Source: Reclinomonas americana ATCC 50394
Lineage: Eukaryota > Jakobida > Jakobea > Jakobida
Assembly (NCBI GenBank): GCA_048213135.1
Contig: PS015334.1
Coordinates: 19,368 to 46,609 of the forward strand
DNA length: 27,242 nt
Reading direction: 5' to 3'
The translations under genes were made by a program, and so were the position numbers. Of the stretch, positions 1 through 21,345 are shown in pieces. How positions within the stretch are numbered: position 1 is the stretch's first letter; each line of letters opens with the position of its first letter. A model generated the notes under the pieces. That model was not told the origin of the DNA, did no database searches, and saw only the letters and a program-made list of their open reading frames with translations.

Positions 1-460
1 CAGCTCGCGAAAAGTCGCGCACCGAGTTGCACACCACGCCCAGCATGTGGTACAACTCGGGATCCTCAGGGTTCGCCTCCAATGCCGCATCGATAATCCC
101 CAACAACTCCTGTCGCGACGACTCGCCGCCGGACCGTGCCGCCAGTGCGTTGTACACTGGATGCCGCTCGAACCATTGTCGGAAGAATCTGTGCGCCTGC
201 CCATCCGCATAACCACACACACACGCATGAGAACTCGCTACCTGCGCCAGCAGACTGCACTCGATGCTCACCGCCGGACCCTCCATCTCATTCACACTCG
301 ACACACCCAACTCGAACAACGCCGACAGATTCATGGGATCGGCTTCCACCGCCCGCGCATATGCTGTTCTGGCTCGGAAGTCATCATCCGTCTCCGCATG
401 CACCGCTCCCAGTGTGTACCACGCCATCGAGTTCTCCGGCGCATACTGCACCACCGTTTC
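1..460 (-). CDS. PEX5: PEX5 (peroxisomal targeting signal receptor), TPR fragment on inverted contig
   Basis: Read on the minus strand, exons 460-242 and 196-1 (45-nt intron 241-197) encode the first TPR repeats of PEX5, the cytosolic receptor that binds C-terminal SKL-type PTS1 signals and docks cargo at the peroxisome. Recognisable stretches are YAPENSMAWYTLGAVHAE, the helix around LSALFELGVSSVNE, and LEANPEDPELYHMLGVVCN just before the end. An in-frame stop upstream of 460 and a CAG at 463-461 mark a splice acceptor, so earlier exons (the WxxxF PEX14-binding part) are missing. The last codon is split at base 1. Its missing two bases are exactly those at 733-734 of the plus-strand PEX5 piece, so the two pieces are one gene and this piece is inverted relative to the rest. 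Identity is from family knowledge; the orientation problem is seen directly. Confidence 0.88.
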
Positions 461-490
461 CTGCATGCACACGATTGATTACTCACATGG

Positions 491-732
491 NNNNNNNNNN
501 NNNNNNNNNNNNNNNNNNNNNNNNNNNNNNNNNNNNNNNNNNNNNNNNNNNNNNNNNNNNNNNNNNNNNNNNNNNNNNNNNNNNNNNNNNNNNNNNNNNN
601 NNNNNNNNNNNNNNNNNNNNNNNNNNNNNNNNNNNNNNNNNNNNNNNNNNNNNNNNNNNNNNNNNNNNNNNNNNNNNNNNNNNNNNNNNNNNNNNNNNNN
701 NNNNNNNNNNNNNNNNNNNNNNNNNNNNNNNN
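491..732. other. Assembly gap (242 N) inside PEX5 region
   Basis: A run of 242 N. The coding sequence does not continue across it in one orientation: PEX5 reads on the minus strand to its left and on the plus strand to its right. The real neighbour of base 733 appears to be base 1 (reverse-complemented). The gap therefore probably belongs upstream of the flipped 1-490 piece. Confidence 0.95.
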
Positions 733-1305
733 CCGACGCGCTGGAGAAGGCCGTGCGGTACTCGCCCAATTCGTACGTGTTGTGGAATCGTCTCGGTGCC
801 ACACGCACGAATGGCTTTGGTTCTGGCGACGCAGGTAACGCAGCGGGTGCTTGATTTCTTGCGTCTTGGTGGCTCATGGGGGGATGCTGCAGTCGTGGCA
901 TACCGCAACGCACTGCAAATCAAGAGTGGCTTCTGCCGCGGCTGGTCCAACCTCGGCATCGGCTACGTCTCGCAGCGCATGTACAAGGACGCCGCCAAGT
1001 GTTTCATGCGAGCACTAACGTGCGTACGAGAGCCCCTCGCGGCGTCAGCGCCAGGCAGTTGCTCACACCACGCATTGCATGCAACGCAGATTGTACCCAA
1101 AGAGCTCTCACTTGTGGATGTACCTGTCGCTGGCGCTGAACAACATGCGCCGCTTCGACTTGGTCCGCGAGGTTTGTCTCACCACCCACTGCTGCTGCTA
1201 CTGTACTGTGCCAAAGCCTCACATGCCGGTCGGCGCACACAGATCGAGTCCATGGACCCGTCAAAATTCGCCAGCTTCGACTTGGACAAGGCGCCCGACT
1301 CGTGA
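733..1305 (+). CDS. PEX5: PEX5 C-terminal TPR domain (3' part of gene)
   Basis: Exons 733-834, 893-1019, 1090-1171 and 1243-1305 (introns of 58, 70 and 71 nt, all GT-AG, phases close) encode the C-terminal TPR repeats and the end of PEX5. Hallmark strings are DALEKAVRYSPNSYVLWNRLG and NALQIKSGF followed by GWSNLGIGYVSQ. These correspond to TPR6-7 of the PTS1-binding ring, with the asparagine of the RxNLGIS-type repeat conserved (SNLGIG). The last exon ends FDLDKAPDS and a TGA. The first two bases complete the codon left open at base 1 on the other strand, giving R-A-A-D-A-L. Role: import of folded PTS1 proteins into peroxisomes. The presence of PEX5 implies that the organism has functional peroxisomes. 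Confidence 0.9.
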   Translation, partial: PTRWRRPCGTRPIRTCCGIVSVPHARMALVLATQVTQRVLDFLRLGGSWGDAAVVAYRNALQIKSGFCRGWSNLGIGYVSQRMYKDAAKCFMRALTCVREPLAASAPGSCSHHALHATQIVPKELSLVDVPVAGAEQHAPLRLGPRGLSHHPLLLLLYCAKASHAGRRTQIESMDPSKFASFDLDKAPDS

Positions 1306-1486
1306 GCCTTCTGTTCATGGTTGCTGTTGTTGTTGTTTGCATGCGTCGCGTTGTTAGGGAGTAGAGAGAGCAAAGAGGGGAAAATGAAAACGGAACACGG
1401 AAAAGAAACTGACTACTTACGATGCCGCGTGTACGTGGCTTGACCGCCACGCGTCCCCTGTCCGACTCGTGTCACATTCATCATTC

Positions 1487-3094
1487 ATGAACGTGTTGAA
1501 CATGGCTCGAGAGCACCGCCGCGTCACCTTTGTCATTGTCGTCGTCTGTGTGACGATTGTGCTGCTGACTGTGGCCACACGGAGCGGCGATGCAGCCGTA
1601 ATGATGGGCAGAGCATCTACCTCTTCCACCTCCTCTTCCTCCTCCTCTTCGTCGGGGTCGGCCGCATCCCCCGAGTACCACGCAGACATGGCAATGATGG
1701 CTCCAGCTGCGCCTCCAATGCCCACAGAGGGCGGACCAGTGTTTGCCAAGAGGTGAGTGAGAGAGCGACACAGAGAGGAATGAGATGTGCGAACTGACCC
1801 TTGCGTGTGATGAGCAGCCGCGCAGCCACAGCCAGCTTTGGTGAGCGACACGTCTGCATGCACGCTCACACACACAGAGAGAGAGTCTCATTCATGTCAA
1901 TCAGCTGCAACTGGGGGTGCTGCCAACAGCGCAGCGGGTTTCCGCGGTGACGTGCCACCGAGCAGCGACGCGGACAGTGTGAGCGAGGCGCTGCCGGACG
2001 GGAAGCGCATGATCCTTCTCGACGGCTACCTTCGCGTGTATGTCAACGATGTGCCGACGGCGGAGCGGCAATTGCGGCAGCTGGTGGAGACCAAGGGAGG
2101 CCACGTGGCGAATCTGTTCACCTCGGTGCGGTGGTGTTGCCGGAGGAAGGGGGCTGCGGAGAGAGGGAGTTGCTGATAGCGTGTGTGTGTGTGCAGACTC
2201 CGCGATGGGACCACCCGCAGTTGCTGGACGTGGAGATGCATCTGCGTGTGCCGACCGAGATGTTCCTGCAGTATGTGGAAGAGTTGAGTTTAGCGTGTCG
2301 TCGATATACAGGGACTGCATTTACGTGCTGCTCATAACTATGGTGCAGCATCAAGTCCATGGCCACGTACGTGTCGGAGATACAGCTGAACTCGCAGGAT
2401 GTCAGCGAGGAGTACGTGGACGTTCACGCGCGCACGCAAGACATGGAGGCGTCGCGTGACTCGCTGCTGCGTCTCATGGAGCGTGCCACCGATGTCAATG
2501 ATGTTGCGTGGCGTTCTGTTTGTGTGCGGATGCCTCGTGACTCACGCGCGACGAGCACAGATCCTGAACGTGCAGCGCGAGTTGCGGCAGATCACCAGCG
2601 AGCTCGAGTCGCTGAAGGTACGCTCGACTGCGTCGCTGTCGCATTGCAGTGTGTGCGCTCACTGTGCCTTGCAGGCTCGTCTGAATTATCTCTCGCGCTC
2701 TGCCACGCTGTCCAAGCTGCGCGTGTCGCTGTCGCTCGACCCCAGCAAGTACCCGCAGCAGGTGCAAGAGCCGCCAAAGCCGCCGCCGACATGGACACCG
2801 CTGGTGCCCATTCAAGCCGCGTTCAGGCTGCTGGGCGAGGTTCGTCCATTGCACGTCTTGTCTTGCCGTGGTTGCTGCACGTTGCTCATCTCCATCTTCT
2901 GCACTGCGTAGGTGCTATTCGCGATCACGAACGCACTCATCTTCGGGGTGGTGGTTGTGATTCCGGTGGCGCTGATCCTCGGCGGCGTGTATATGTGCCT
3001 GCGATGCTGCGGAGTCAGCTTCGACTCGCTGCGCAGCCACGGCCACGCATCCGCCCCCGTTCCCGAGAGTGTGCCGCTCATTCAGCGATCGTGA
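1487..3094 (+). CDS. DUF4349-family membrane protein
   Basis: Eight exons (1487-1752, 1818-1840, 1905-2125, 2197-2294, 2349-2502, 2561-2617, 2675-2839, 2912-3094) give 388 residues with all phases consistent. An N-terminal hydrophobic helix (about residues 14-31) is a signal anchor. A low-complexity Ser/Ala linker follows. Next is the DUF4349 core: a strand around RMILLDGYLRVYVNDV, LVETKGGHVANLF, the strand LDVEMHLRVPTEMF, then LNSQDVSEEYVDVHART leading into a coiled coil (ILNVQRELRQITSELES) and LNYLSRSATLSKLRVSL. A C-terminal transmembrane helix (IFGVVVVIPVALILGGVY) ends in a short basic/Cys tail. The family is common in bacteria as a membrane-anchored extracytoplasmic domain of unknown function. 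Seven spliceosomal introns show that this copy is a resident nuclear gene, not contamination. Function is unknown. The start is the first ATG before the anchor. Confidence 0.85.
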
Positions 3095-3481
3095 GCGACA
3101 GAGTGGGGAAGCAGGAGGTCGTTTGGAAAGAGAAAAAACAAAAAGGGCGTTTCGTGTAATGTAAACCTGCAATCGCAATCTACAGCTGCATTCAATCAAA
3201 GGTGAGCGTGCGCCTGCACCCCCACCGTCTGCACTTGTCTGTTGGGGGTGGGCCCATGGTCGTCTGTGCCACTCGTCTCTGCGTGCCTGGCAGCCTGTTG
3301 CAGCGCGGGAGTGGCGACATGTCCATCACCAACACGCCTAGTCATCGTCACTCACTCAAGCACGCACACACGCACGCTCTCACTCTCACTGCAACCACAC
3401 TCTGCACTCTCACACACACGTGTCTCTTTTATCCAACAAGGGTCCACATGCAACTGAATCTCTCTGATTTTCTCATCATGC
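3095..3481. other. Intergenic region between DUF4349 gene and RBM39
   Basis: This is 387 bp without a convincing ORF. It holds CA/CT-rich sequence at about 3350-3420, including ACACAC tracts, and a pyrimidine-rich TCTCTTTTATCC stretch near 3421. A CACAG directly precedes the ATG at 3500, so a 5'UTR intron ending there is possible but unproven. It presumably contains the 3' end of the upstream gene and the promoter/5'UTR of RBM39. No clear poly(A) signal was seen. Confidence 0.5.
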
Positions 3482-5939
3482 ATGCATGCAATGTCACAGA
3501 TGACTGAGACCGAGGCAACAACAACAGCGGTGGTGGCGACCGAGGATGAGCCCATGCCTGAGGGACCTCCACGTCCTGTCTTTGCAGAGGACGCGGAAGC
3601 GGGTGACGACAGTCGCCGCGAGCGTCGCCATCGTCATCGCGGTGGCGAGGACGAGGATGGCGATGAGAGAAGACGGCGTCGACGGTCTGTGCATGCTCGA
3701 CTTCGTTGCTACGTTTGTTTTTGCTGAAGTTCGACGCTCTGTGTGCGCAGATCGGCGTCGGGCTCTGGCTCTCCGTCCCGACGACACCGGCGACGCGATG
3801 ACGACGACGAGGGAGACTCGAAGCGACGCAGCGAGCGTGAGAGGGACCGAGATCGCGAGCGACGAGACAGGGATCGAGAGCGCGACCGTGACCGTGACCG
3901 CGACCGTGATCGAGATCGAGATCGCGACTATCGCGACAGGGAAAGGGACCGTGACCGCGACCGTGACCGTGACCGTGACCGTGACAGAGATCGAGATTAC
4001 CGCGATCGCGATCGAGACCGCGATCGTCGGGATCGTGGACGCGATGACTACGACCGGCGTGATCGCGACCGCCGTGGGCGTGACTACGACGACGACAGGC
4101 GACGACGTGAGAAGAGGTGTGCATGGTCGTCGTCACGTCACCCGATCTTGCCACTGATACTGACCACACGAAAATATCGCAGTCCACGAACTCGCGCCCC
4201 GTCGCCGCCACCCAAGCCCGATCCCACTGCCAACATGACGCCTGCAGGTGCGTGCGCTATATCTCACTTATATGCTGCAGAGTGGGGCGTTGACGAAATG
4301 CCTTACAGAGAGAGAAGAGTACGAGAAGAACAAGTTGCAGCGCACGGTCCTCGTCTTCCAGCTGGCGCCGAATGCCGATGAGAATCACATTCGCCAGTTG
4401 TTCTCCAATGCTGGCATTGTGAATGAGGTGTGTGTGTGTATCACATGCACCTGCCGCCCACCCGCAACCATCCTCACCCCGCTTGTGTGCCCGACGCCGC
4501 AGGTCCAACTGGTACGCGACAGAAAAACCAACAAGTCACGCTGCTTTGCCTATGTCGAGTATGCCGATGTGATGGGAGCCAGCAATGCTGTCATGCTAAA
4601 CGGGACTCCCCTCCTCGGCAGCCCAGTTCTCGTGCGTTCCGATGTCGAGAAAACCATCAGCACCGACAATGCCGCGTGAGTGCTGCACCACACGCCCATA
4701 CGCCCGACTGCCACTCAGTGTTCTCATATTCTTTCCTCTTTTCTTCTGCATGCACAGCCGTCAGGCGCAGGCCATGCGTGCCGCGGTGATTCCAGGCCCG
4801 AATCTGGTGTACGTGTGCGGTCTGCACCCGAAACTGGTGGCTGACGATGTGCGTCGCATATTTGGAGTAATTGGCTCCATTGTGTCGTTCCGTGCCATTC
4901 CCAGTCCAGTGCCCGACCGTGGTCTCGATCACTGCATCATCGAGTTGCGTCTCCAGTGCGGTAATGCGCGCTGTGACTTGCCTTGTCGTTGCTGAGGAAC
5001 TCTCTTGCAGATATCGACGTCCGGAGGACGCGAGCATGGCGTTGGATGCGCTGAACAAGCGACCTGTGCTCGGCGTGGAAGTGCGTGACCGTCCCTCTGG
5101 CTGTTTTTCATTGTCCGTGTCGCTGACCTAATGAGCACTCGAAAATTGTAGTTGCGAGTGGGATACACGAGCGAAGACACGTCGGGGGCGGTGGATGACT
5201 CCGGTACCGGTGGTATGCACATGAGTGCGGCCGAGCGGCTGGCATTGATGCAGAAACTGGGTGCGGGGCGAATGGGTGGCGCGGCAGTGTTGCAAGCGCC
5301 GGCACCGGTCGTCAGCTACCAGGCTCCCGTTGCTGCATTCGCCTCGCCACCTTCGTGCAATCTGTTGCTGCGCAACATGTTTGATCCCACCAAGTTGCGT
5401 GCATTTGCTCATTTTTTTGGTTGAAGACGGGGGTGATTGCTGACTGTGCGACGCGCCAGGGAGGACGATCCGCACTTTGATGTGGAGATTCGCGACGATG
5501 TGATTTCGGAGTGTATCAAGTTTGGCAGTGTACTCCACGTGTTTGTGCACAAGGAGAGCAAGGTGAGCACGGTGCCACGATCAGCAGTGTTTGTGGTCGG
5601 CGCTCTCTCACACACGTGCATTGTGTGTCTTCCCAGGCCGGTCTCGTACACATCAAGTTCGACTCGCCAGAGGCGGCAATGCGTGCCAAGCAGACGCTGC
5701 ACGGGCGCTGGTTTGCCGGCAGTATGATCCAGGCCGACTTTGTCAGCGATGCGGATTATTTGCTGCTGTTGCGTGTTTCCTCCTGTTTTCCTCCCTTGAG
5801 AAGAGTGCGTGGGTAGTGACTGTTTCGTGAAATACACAGGTTCCCGCAGCTCGTCAACAAGACGCTGGTGCCGTTGCAGCCGGGTGCCGGACAGCCAATG
5901 GAGGAGGATCTCTCCAAGGCCACATTCGACGACGACTAA
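3482..5939 (+). CDS. RBM39: RBM39/CAPER-alpha-like splicing factor (RD-rich, RRM x2, UHM)
   Basis: Eleven exons (3482-3684, 3751-4116, 4183-4247, 4309-4427, 4503-4675, 4758-4955, 5011-5080, 5152-5393, 5460-5562, 5637-5767, 5840-5939) give about 589 residues. ATGs at 3482, 3491 and 3500 are all in frame. Order: an acidic start; a basic stretch and a long Arg-Asp dipeptide region (exon 3751-4116) where animal RBM39 has Arg-Ser; RRM1 with RNP2 VLVFQL and RNP1 RCFAYVEY; RRM2 (NLVYVCGL, RNP1 degenerate as LDHCIIEL); a linker with MSAAERLALMQKL; and a C-terminal UHM containing the GRWFAG signature that binds ULM tryptophan ligands of U2AF65/SF3B1. It is a nuclear factor that helps 3' splice-site selection through U2AF/SF3b contacts. 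PUF60 or U2AF65 are alternatives, but the linker and UHM match RBM39 best. Confidence 0.88.
3783..4110 (+). repeat. Arg-Asp codon repeat (CGN-GAY) in RBM39 exon 2
   Basis: Imperfect 6-bp tandem repeat of the type CGTGAC/CGAGAT inside the coding exon, encoding alternating R-D/R-E. Because the unit is short, the other frames are also open and give T-V-T-V or H-G-H-G strings. Those are shadows, not genes. Confidence 0.8.
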
Positions 5940-6188
5940 TTCAGGCGGATTATAGGAGGCCTTCTTGTTTGCTGGCGACACACCAAGAATAAAGAAAAAG
6001 GGTAAAATGCGGCTTTCCAGTCAGTCGACATCGTGTATTACATTGCGCCAATCGACTCGCGCACATTGATCACCACCACAACCATCACCACCACCACTAG
6101 CCACTTGCGTCCTCTGTACACGCGTTCTAGGAAAGGAATAGGAGAAAAAAGTATGAAACAACAACAGCGTCAAGGAGAGAAAGAATAA
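5940..6188. other. Tail-to-tail intergenic region (RBM39 / TIG-repeat gene)
   Basis: This is 249 bp between two converging stop codons. An AATAAA hexamer lies about 50 bp after the RBM39 stop. A CAACCATCACCACCACCAC-type low-complexity stretch follows near 6070-6100. No clear poly(A) hexamer was seen for the minus-strand gene. Confidence 0.6.
5988..5993 (+). terminator. AATAAA polyadenylation signal of RBM39
   Basis: Canonical AATAAA located 49 bp after the RBM39 TAA, followed by an A-rich stretch. Position and motif fit a eukaryotic poly(A) signal. Confidence 0.6.
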
Positions 6189-8208
6189 CTAGTGCTGCGA
6201 CAGCGGTGTTCGTGAGCCACCGGCGTAGCTCGGCGACGGAGCACCGTACGCCGATCGGTCCGTCAGTGGTGGTCGCTCCTCGTACTGTGGACTGCTGACC
6301 AATCGCGTGGCACTTATCCGCTGCCCGAGAGCACTGGGGGTCGATGGACCATTGGTGGCGACCATGACGGTATTGGGTCCGAGTTGCCTCGAGTGCATGT
6401 AGTGCGGCGAGTGCGACATGGGTGGCTGTGGTGAGCCACGCAGCGCAATGTCGGTGATTGGTGCGGGCGGCGGCGGCGGAAGTGGACGGGGGAAGCGATC
6501 CGACAAGCCGGGGGTGAGCGCAGCGAATTTGCCCTGCTGCAGACGAGGTACGCGTGTGAGATGCACACAGCGCAACATGCCTGCACACAGATACACGCAG
6601 AGGTGCACATACCAGGTCAGAGTCGTCTGACGAAGACGACGAGGACGAGGCCTCGTCGTTGACGGTGCGCACAGTAAACGCCTGCTTGCCGGCGCCCAGC
6701 ACGGGCGACACGGGTGACTTGGACGACGGTCCTCGTCGCTTCCGCAGCTTCTTCATGCGTCGCAGAACGAGCCACACGACGACAATGATGAGTGCCACTC
6801 CCAGTGTCAGGCCGACCGTCAGACCGACAATCTGGCGACAACGGTGAGACGACGGCTGCGGCATGGACACACAGAACGGAGAGAGAAAACGCAACGAGAC
6901 CGACGTCCGGGCCGTTGTTGGTGGTGTTGGTGGTGCCGTTTGTCGACGGTGGAGCCGAGTTGATGGTCAGCACGCCACCGCTGACGGCCACCGGCGCTGT
7001 CGTGCCGGCAAAGCGAATGCACAGCGAGTACGAGCCGGCGGCCGTGACTTGTGTGGTCACGGTGAGCTGCGTGCCGCTGGAGTTGACCGAGGCCACGGTC
7101 GACGAGGCTCCGACGACGCTGGTGTCGGAGCACGCGTTGGTCGACAGCACAATGGTGACGCGATCGGACGTCGACAGTCCACTGCCGGTGATGGTGACGG
7201 CGGTGGTGGCGGTGGTCGACACGGTGAAGGCACGCGGCGTGTACGAAAAAGTTTGCCGCGCAGGTGCTGTCGGTGTGCACAACAAAAAGTGAGGTGGCTG
7301 GGGAGTGTACACAAGCGGCGCGGTGTCATCGCAACTGGTGGTGGTCAGCAGGCCGCCCGACACCTGCTGCACACTGGTGGTGCCAGTGAACTGAATGCAC
7401 AGCTTCAGAGTTCCCACCGTGGTGACACTGGCCGAGAACGACAACAGCGTGCCATTGGAGCTGGCCACACGCGCTCCAATCGCCACACCCGAGGCATTGG
7501 AGCCGGAGCAGGCATTGGTCGATGACACCGCCGTAATGATATCAGTCGACAGCAATCCCGTGCCCGTAATCGTAATACTCGTCGCCACATCGCCGCTCTC
7601 CATCGACGTTGGCGAGAACGCCGTCGTCGAGGTCGGCGCTCCCGCTTGCACCGTCAGGAACGTGGTCGTCACCTGTTACACCAGCATCAGCAACGAATCA
7701 TGCTTGTGTCGGACGCAGGAGGATTCGCCGAGCTCACCGCCTGCGAGGAGACCTGCCCATTGAACCGAATGCAGATCTTATACGTGGCCGGACTCGTCAC
7801 CGTCAGTGTCATTGTCAGCAGCGTGTTGGTCGCGTTGACAGCCGGCATGCCAACCGTCACGCCCGTCACCGATCTGCAGGCGAATAGAGTGAGCACAGAG
7901 GGTGGGGGAGAGAGCTTGCCAACATGAGCGCACCCGGCTGAAGTGCATGGCGATGTGGGATCGAGCACGGTGATCACGTCGGACGAGGTGAGGCCGGAGC
8001 CCGACACAGTGAGCGTCACACCGGGCGCACCCGATCCCATGGTTGTGGGGGTGAAACCCGATGTTGATTGTGCATGAGCTGAGCATCAGTGAGCGTCAAT
8101 GAGAGTCAGAGAGAGCGAGTCAGAGAAGAGATAGAGCGCGCGCTCACCACTCGTCGCGACGACGACAATGAGGATGGTGACAAGGATCCACCACGCAGAT
8201 CGTCTCAT
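6189..8208 (-). CDS. Single-pass surface protein with three IPT/TIG-like repeats and proline-rich tail
   Basis: Seven exons (8208-8148, 8078-7934, 7873-7738, 7672-7336, 7266-6905, 6831-6613, 6536-6189) give 535 residues, with all phases closing. A signal peptide (WWILVTILIVVVATSAHA) is followed by three repeats of about 100 residues. Each begins F/Y-S/T-P and contains an xTxTGxGLxxxD core, a paired-Cys segment (for example NACSGSNAS) and a closing LCIxFxG strand, resembling IPT/TIG Ig-like folds. A Ser/Thr/Asn stalk precedes a transmembrane helix (IVGLTVGLTLGVALIIVVVW) with a basic stop-transfer RRMKKLRKRR. The cytoplasmic tail has an S/D/E-rich cluster and FPRPLPPPPPAP, a plausible EVH1/SH3/WW ligand. 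Type I topology suggests an adhesion or receptor protein; no orthologue was recognised. Intron 7335-7267 is 69 nt without an in-frame stop, so its retention would also be coding. Confidence 0.8.
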
Positions 8209-8370
8209 CGTTCGTGTGTGAGTGAGAGGGAAAGCGAGAGAGTGAGTGATAGTTGCGCGACTCCTGCGTGCGTGTGAGCAAAGGTGTGGAGAGAGCGAGT
8301 GAAGCAAAGGAAGATCTTCCGGGGCGCGAAATTTTAGGTTGGTGGTTGCTGCTGTGTCATTGGATTTGTC
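8209..8370. promoter_or_regulatory. Shared head-to-head promoter region
   Basis: Only 162 bp separate the divergent ATGs of the TIG-repeat gene (minus) and mS38 (plus). The region carries GA-rich sequence (GTGAGAGGGAAAGCGAGAG) and an AT-rich GAAATTTTAGG near 8330. It must hold both promoters and both 5'UTRs. No motif was identified with confidence. Confidence 0.5.
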
Positions 8371-8500
8371 ATGTTTGCGGCCGCGAGGAAGCTTGTGGCT
8401 TCCTCATCGGTGGCGTCGACGAGGAGACTCGTGTCGACATCGACTGTGTCTGTGGGTGGAGTGTCGCCACTGCCGACTTGTGAGTGAGAGAGAGAGAGAG

Positions 8501-8594
<94 letters not shown>

Positions 8595-9223
8595 GCACAC
8601 TCACACACACACTCGCACACAACTTACACACAGATAGATGCGTTCATGCATCTTTACATGCACTGTAGAGTGACGCTCTCACTGCTGCTCTCACTCTCAC
8701 ACACGTGCACTACTGCGTGATACACTGACTGCGTGCTTCTCTCTCTCTCTCTCGTTGTGTGGGTGGACATGTCAGTGGCACTCTTTGCTGCACAGCCGTC
8801 GAGTGGTGTGCTGAGCGCCTCAGCGACACCGGCGATGCTGGTGGCGTCCATGATGCGCCTGGCAGAGTCGCCTGCAGGTGCGCGCGTGTGCATGTGTGCA
8901 TGTGCGTGCGTGTGCATTGATTGATTGATCACACGCGCATTCGTTTTTTTCGCTCAGTGTGGGTGAGCGGTGAGGCGGCGCCAGAGACGCTCGAGTGTGA
9001 CTCGGTGCGGAGAAAGAGGAAGCGCAAGATGAACAAGCACAAGGTTCGCCTGCCTCATTCCCTTCCCTTCGTGCTTCTTTTTCGTGCATGCTGACTGTGT
9101 TGTGTTGTGCTGTGCAGTGGAAGAAGTTGAGTGTGTGCGCGCGCTCTCTCACCTGTTGTTGTTGGTGTGGCTCACGCAGGTGTTGTGTGCAGGCGTCGCT
9201 GGATGGCTCGTACGAGCAAGTGA
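8371..9223 (+). CDS. AURKAIP1: Mitochondrial small-subunit ribosomal protein mS38 (AURKAIP1/COX24 family)
   Basis: Exons 8371-8479, 8776-8877, 8958-9043, 9118-9134 and 9193-9223 give 114 residues. The N-terminus (MFAAARKLVASSSVASTRRL) has the Ala/Ser/Arg composition of a mitochondrial presequence. The C-terminus carries the diagnostic very basic mS38 helix: DSVRRKRKRKMNKHKWKKL, then a short RRWMARTSK end. In mitoribosomes this helix threads through the small-subunit rRNA near the decoding region; the yeast homologue COX24 affects COX1 expression. The last intron has two possible placements (donor at 9131 or 9135). The 58-nt version 9135-9192 fits the local intron sizes better. Intron 1 (8480-8775, 296 nt) is unusually long because it contains a CA microsatellite. 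Identification rests on the C-terminal motif. Confidence 0.85.
8502..8588. repeat. (CA)n microsatellite in intron 1 of mS38
   Basis: An uninterrupted CA dinucleotide run of about 87 bp, followed by a degenerate CACACTCACAC tail to about 8620. It lies within intron 8480-8775. Apparent Cys-Val or His-Thr ORFs over it are artefacts of the repeat. Confidence 0.97.
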
Positions 9224-9355
9224 GGTGTAGAGAGTGGCGCATTGAGCGTGCGTGTGTGCGTGGAGAGAACAAACAAACAACCTTTTAAACACATGCATTA
9301 TCCTAACCGCTACCCCCCTCCCCTTCCCCCTTCTCTCTCCTCTCTTAAACTACTG
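9224..9355. other. Tail-to-tail intergenic region (mS38 / giant beta-helix gene)
   Basis: This is 132 bp between the mS38 stop and the minus-strand stop of the giant gene. It contains AAACAAACAAACAACCTTTTAAA and a pyrimidine-rich tract at about 9311-9345, consistent with overlapping 3'UTRs. Confidence 0.5.
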
Positions 9356-21201
<11,846 letters not shown>

Positions 21202-21345
21202 GCTCGACGGCAGTCTAGCAAACAGTGATGGGGTGGGACATCTGATGGCATGACATTTAACAAGTACATTTTTTCTCTCTCACGGCTTCTCTCGCGGCAG
21301 AGCGTTCAGTGGGGCGGTGAGGGTGGCATCCGCTTAATGTACTCG
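21202..21345. promoter_or_regulatory. Promoter region of the giant gene / 3' end of the TBC gene
   Basis: This is 144 bp between the stop of the TBC-domain gene and the ATG of the giant gene, both on the minus strand. It contains CATTTAACAAGTACATTTTTTC and CT-rich sequence. It must serve both as 3'UTR and promoter. Confidence 0.4.

Noticed and set aside
136-1305. A 389-residue plus-strand open frame running through the first N gap
   Set aside because: It is open only because N translates to X. Left of the gap the real coding strand is minus (PEX5 TPRs), and right of it the frame passes through three introns.
3429-4211. A 260-residue minus-strand ORF with HGHGHGRGHG and a 203-residue plus-strand T-V-T-V ORF
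   Set aside because: Shadows of the Arg-Asp codon repeat of the RBM39 exon. Only the R-D frame connects by splicing to RRM1.
6792-7763. Plus-strand ORFs of 120-220 residues antisense to the TIG-repeat gene
   Set aside because: They mirror the biased composition of the minus-strand gene and match nothing. The minus-strand frame gives a signal peptide, three repeats and a transmembrane helix with closed splice phases.
8334-8668. Cys-Val and His-Thr repeat ORFs over the CA run (both strands)
   Set aside because: Dinucleotide repeats have no stops in any frame; the tract lies inside an mS38 intron.
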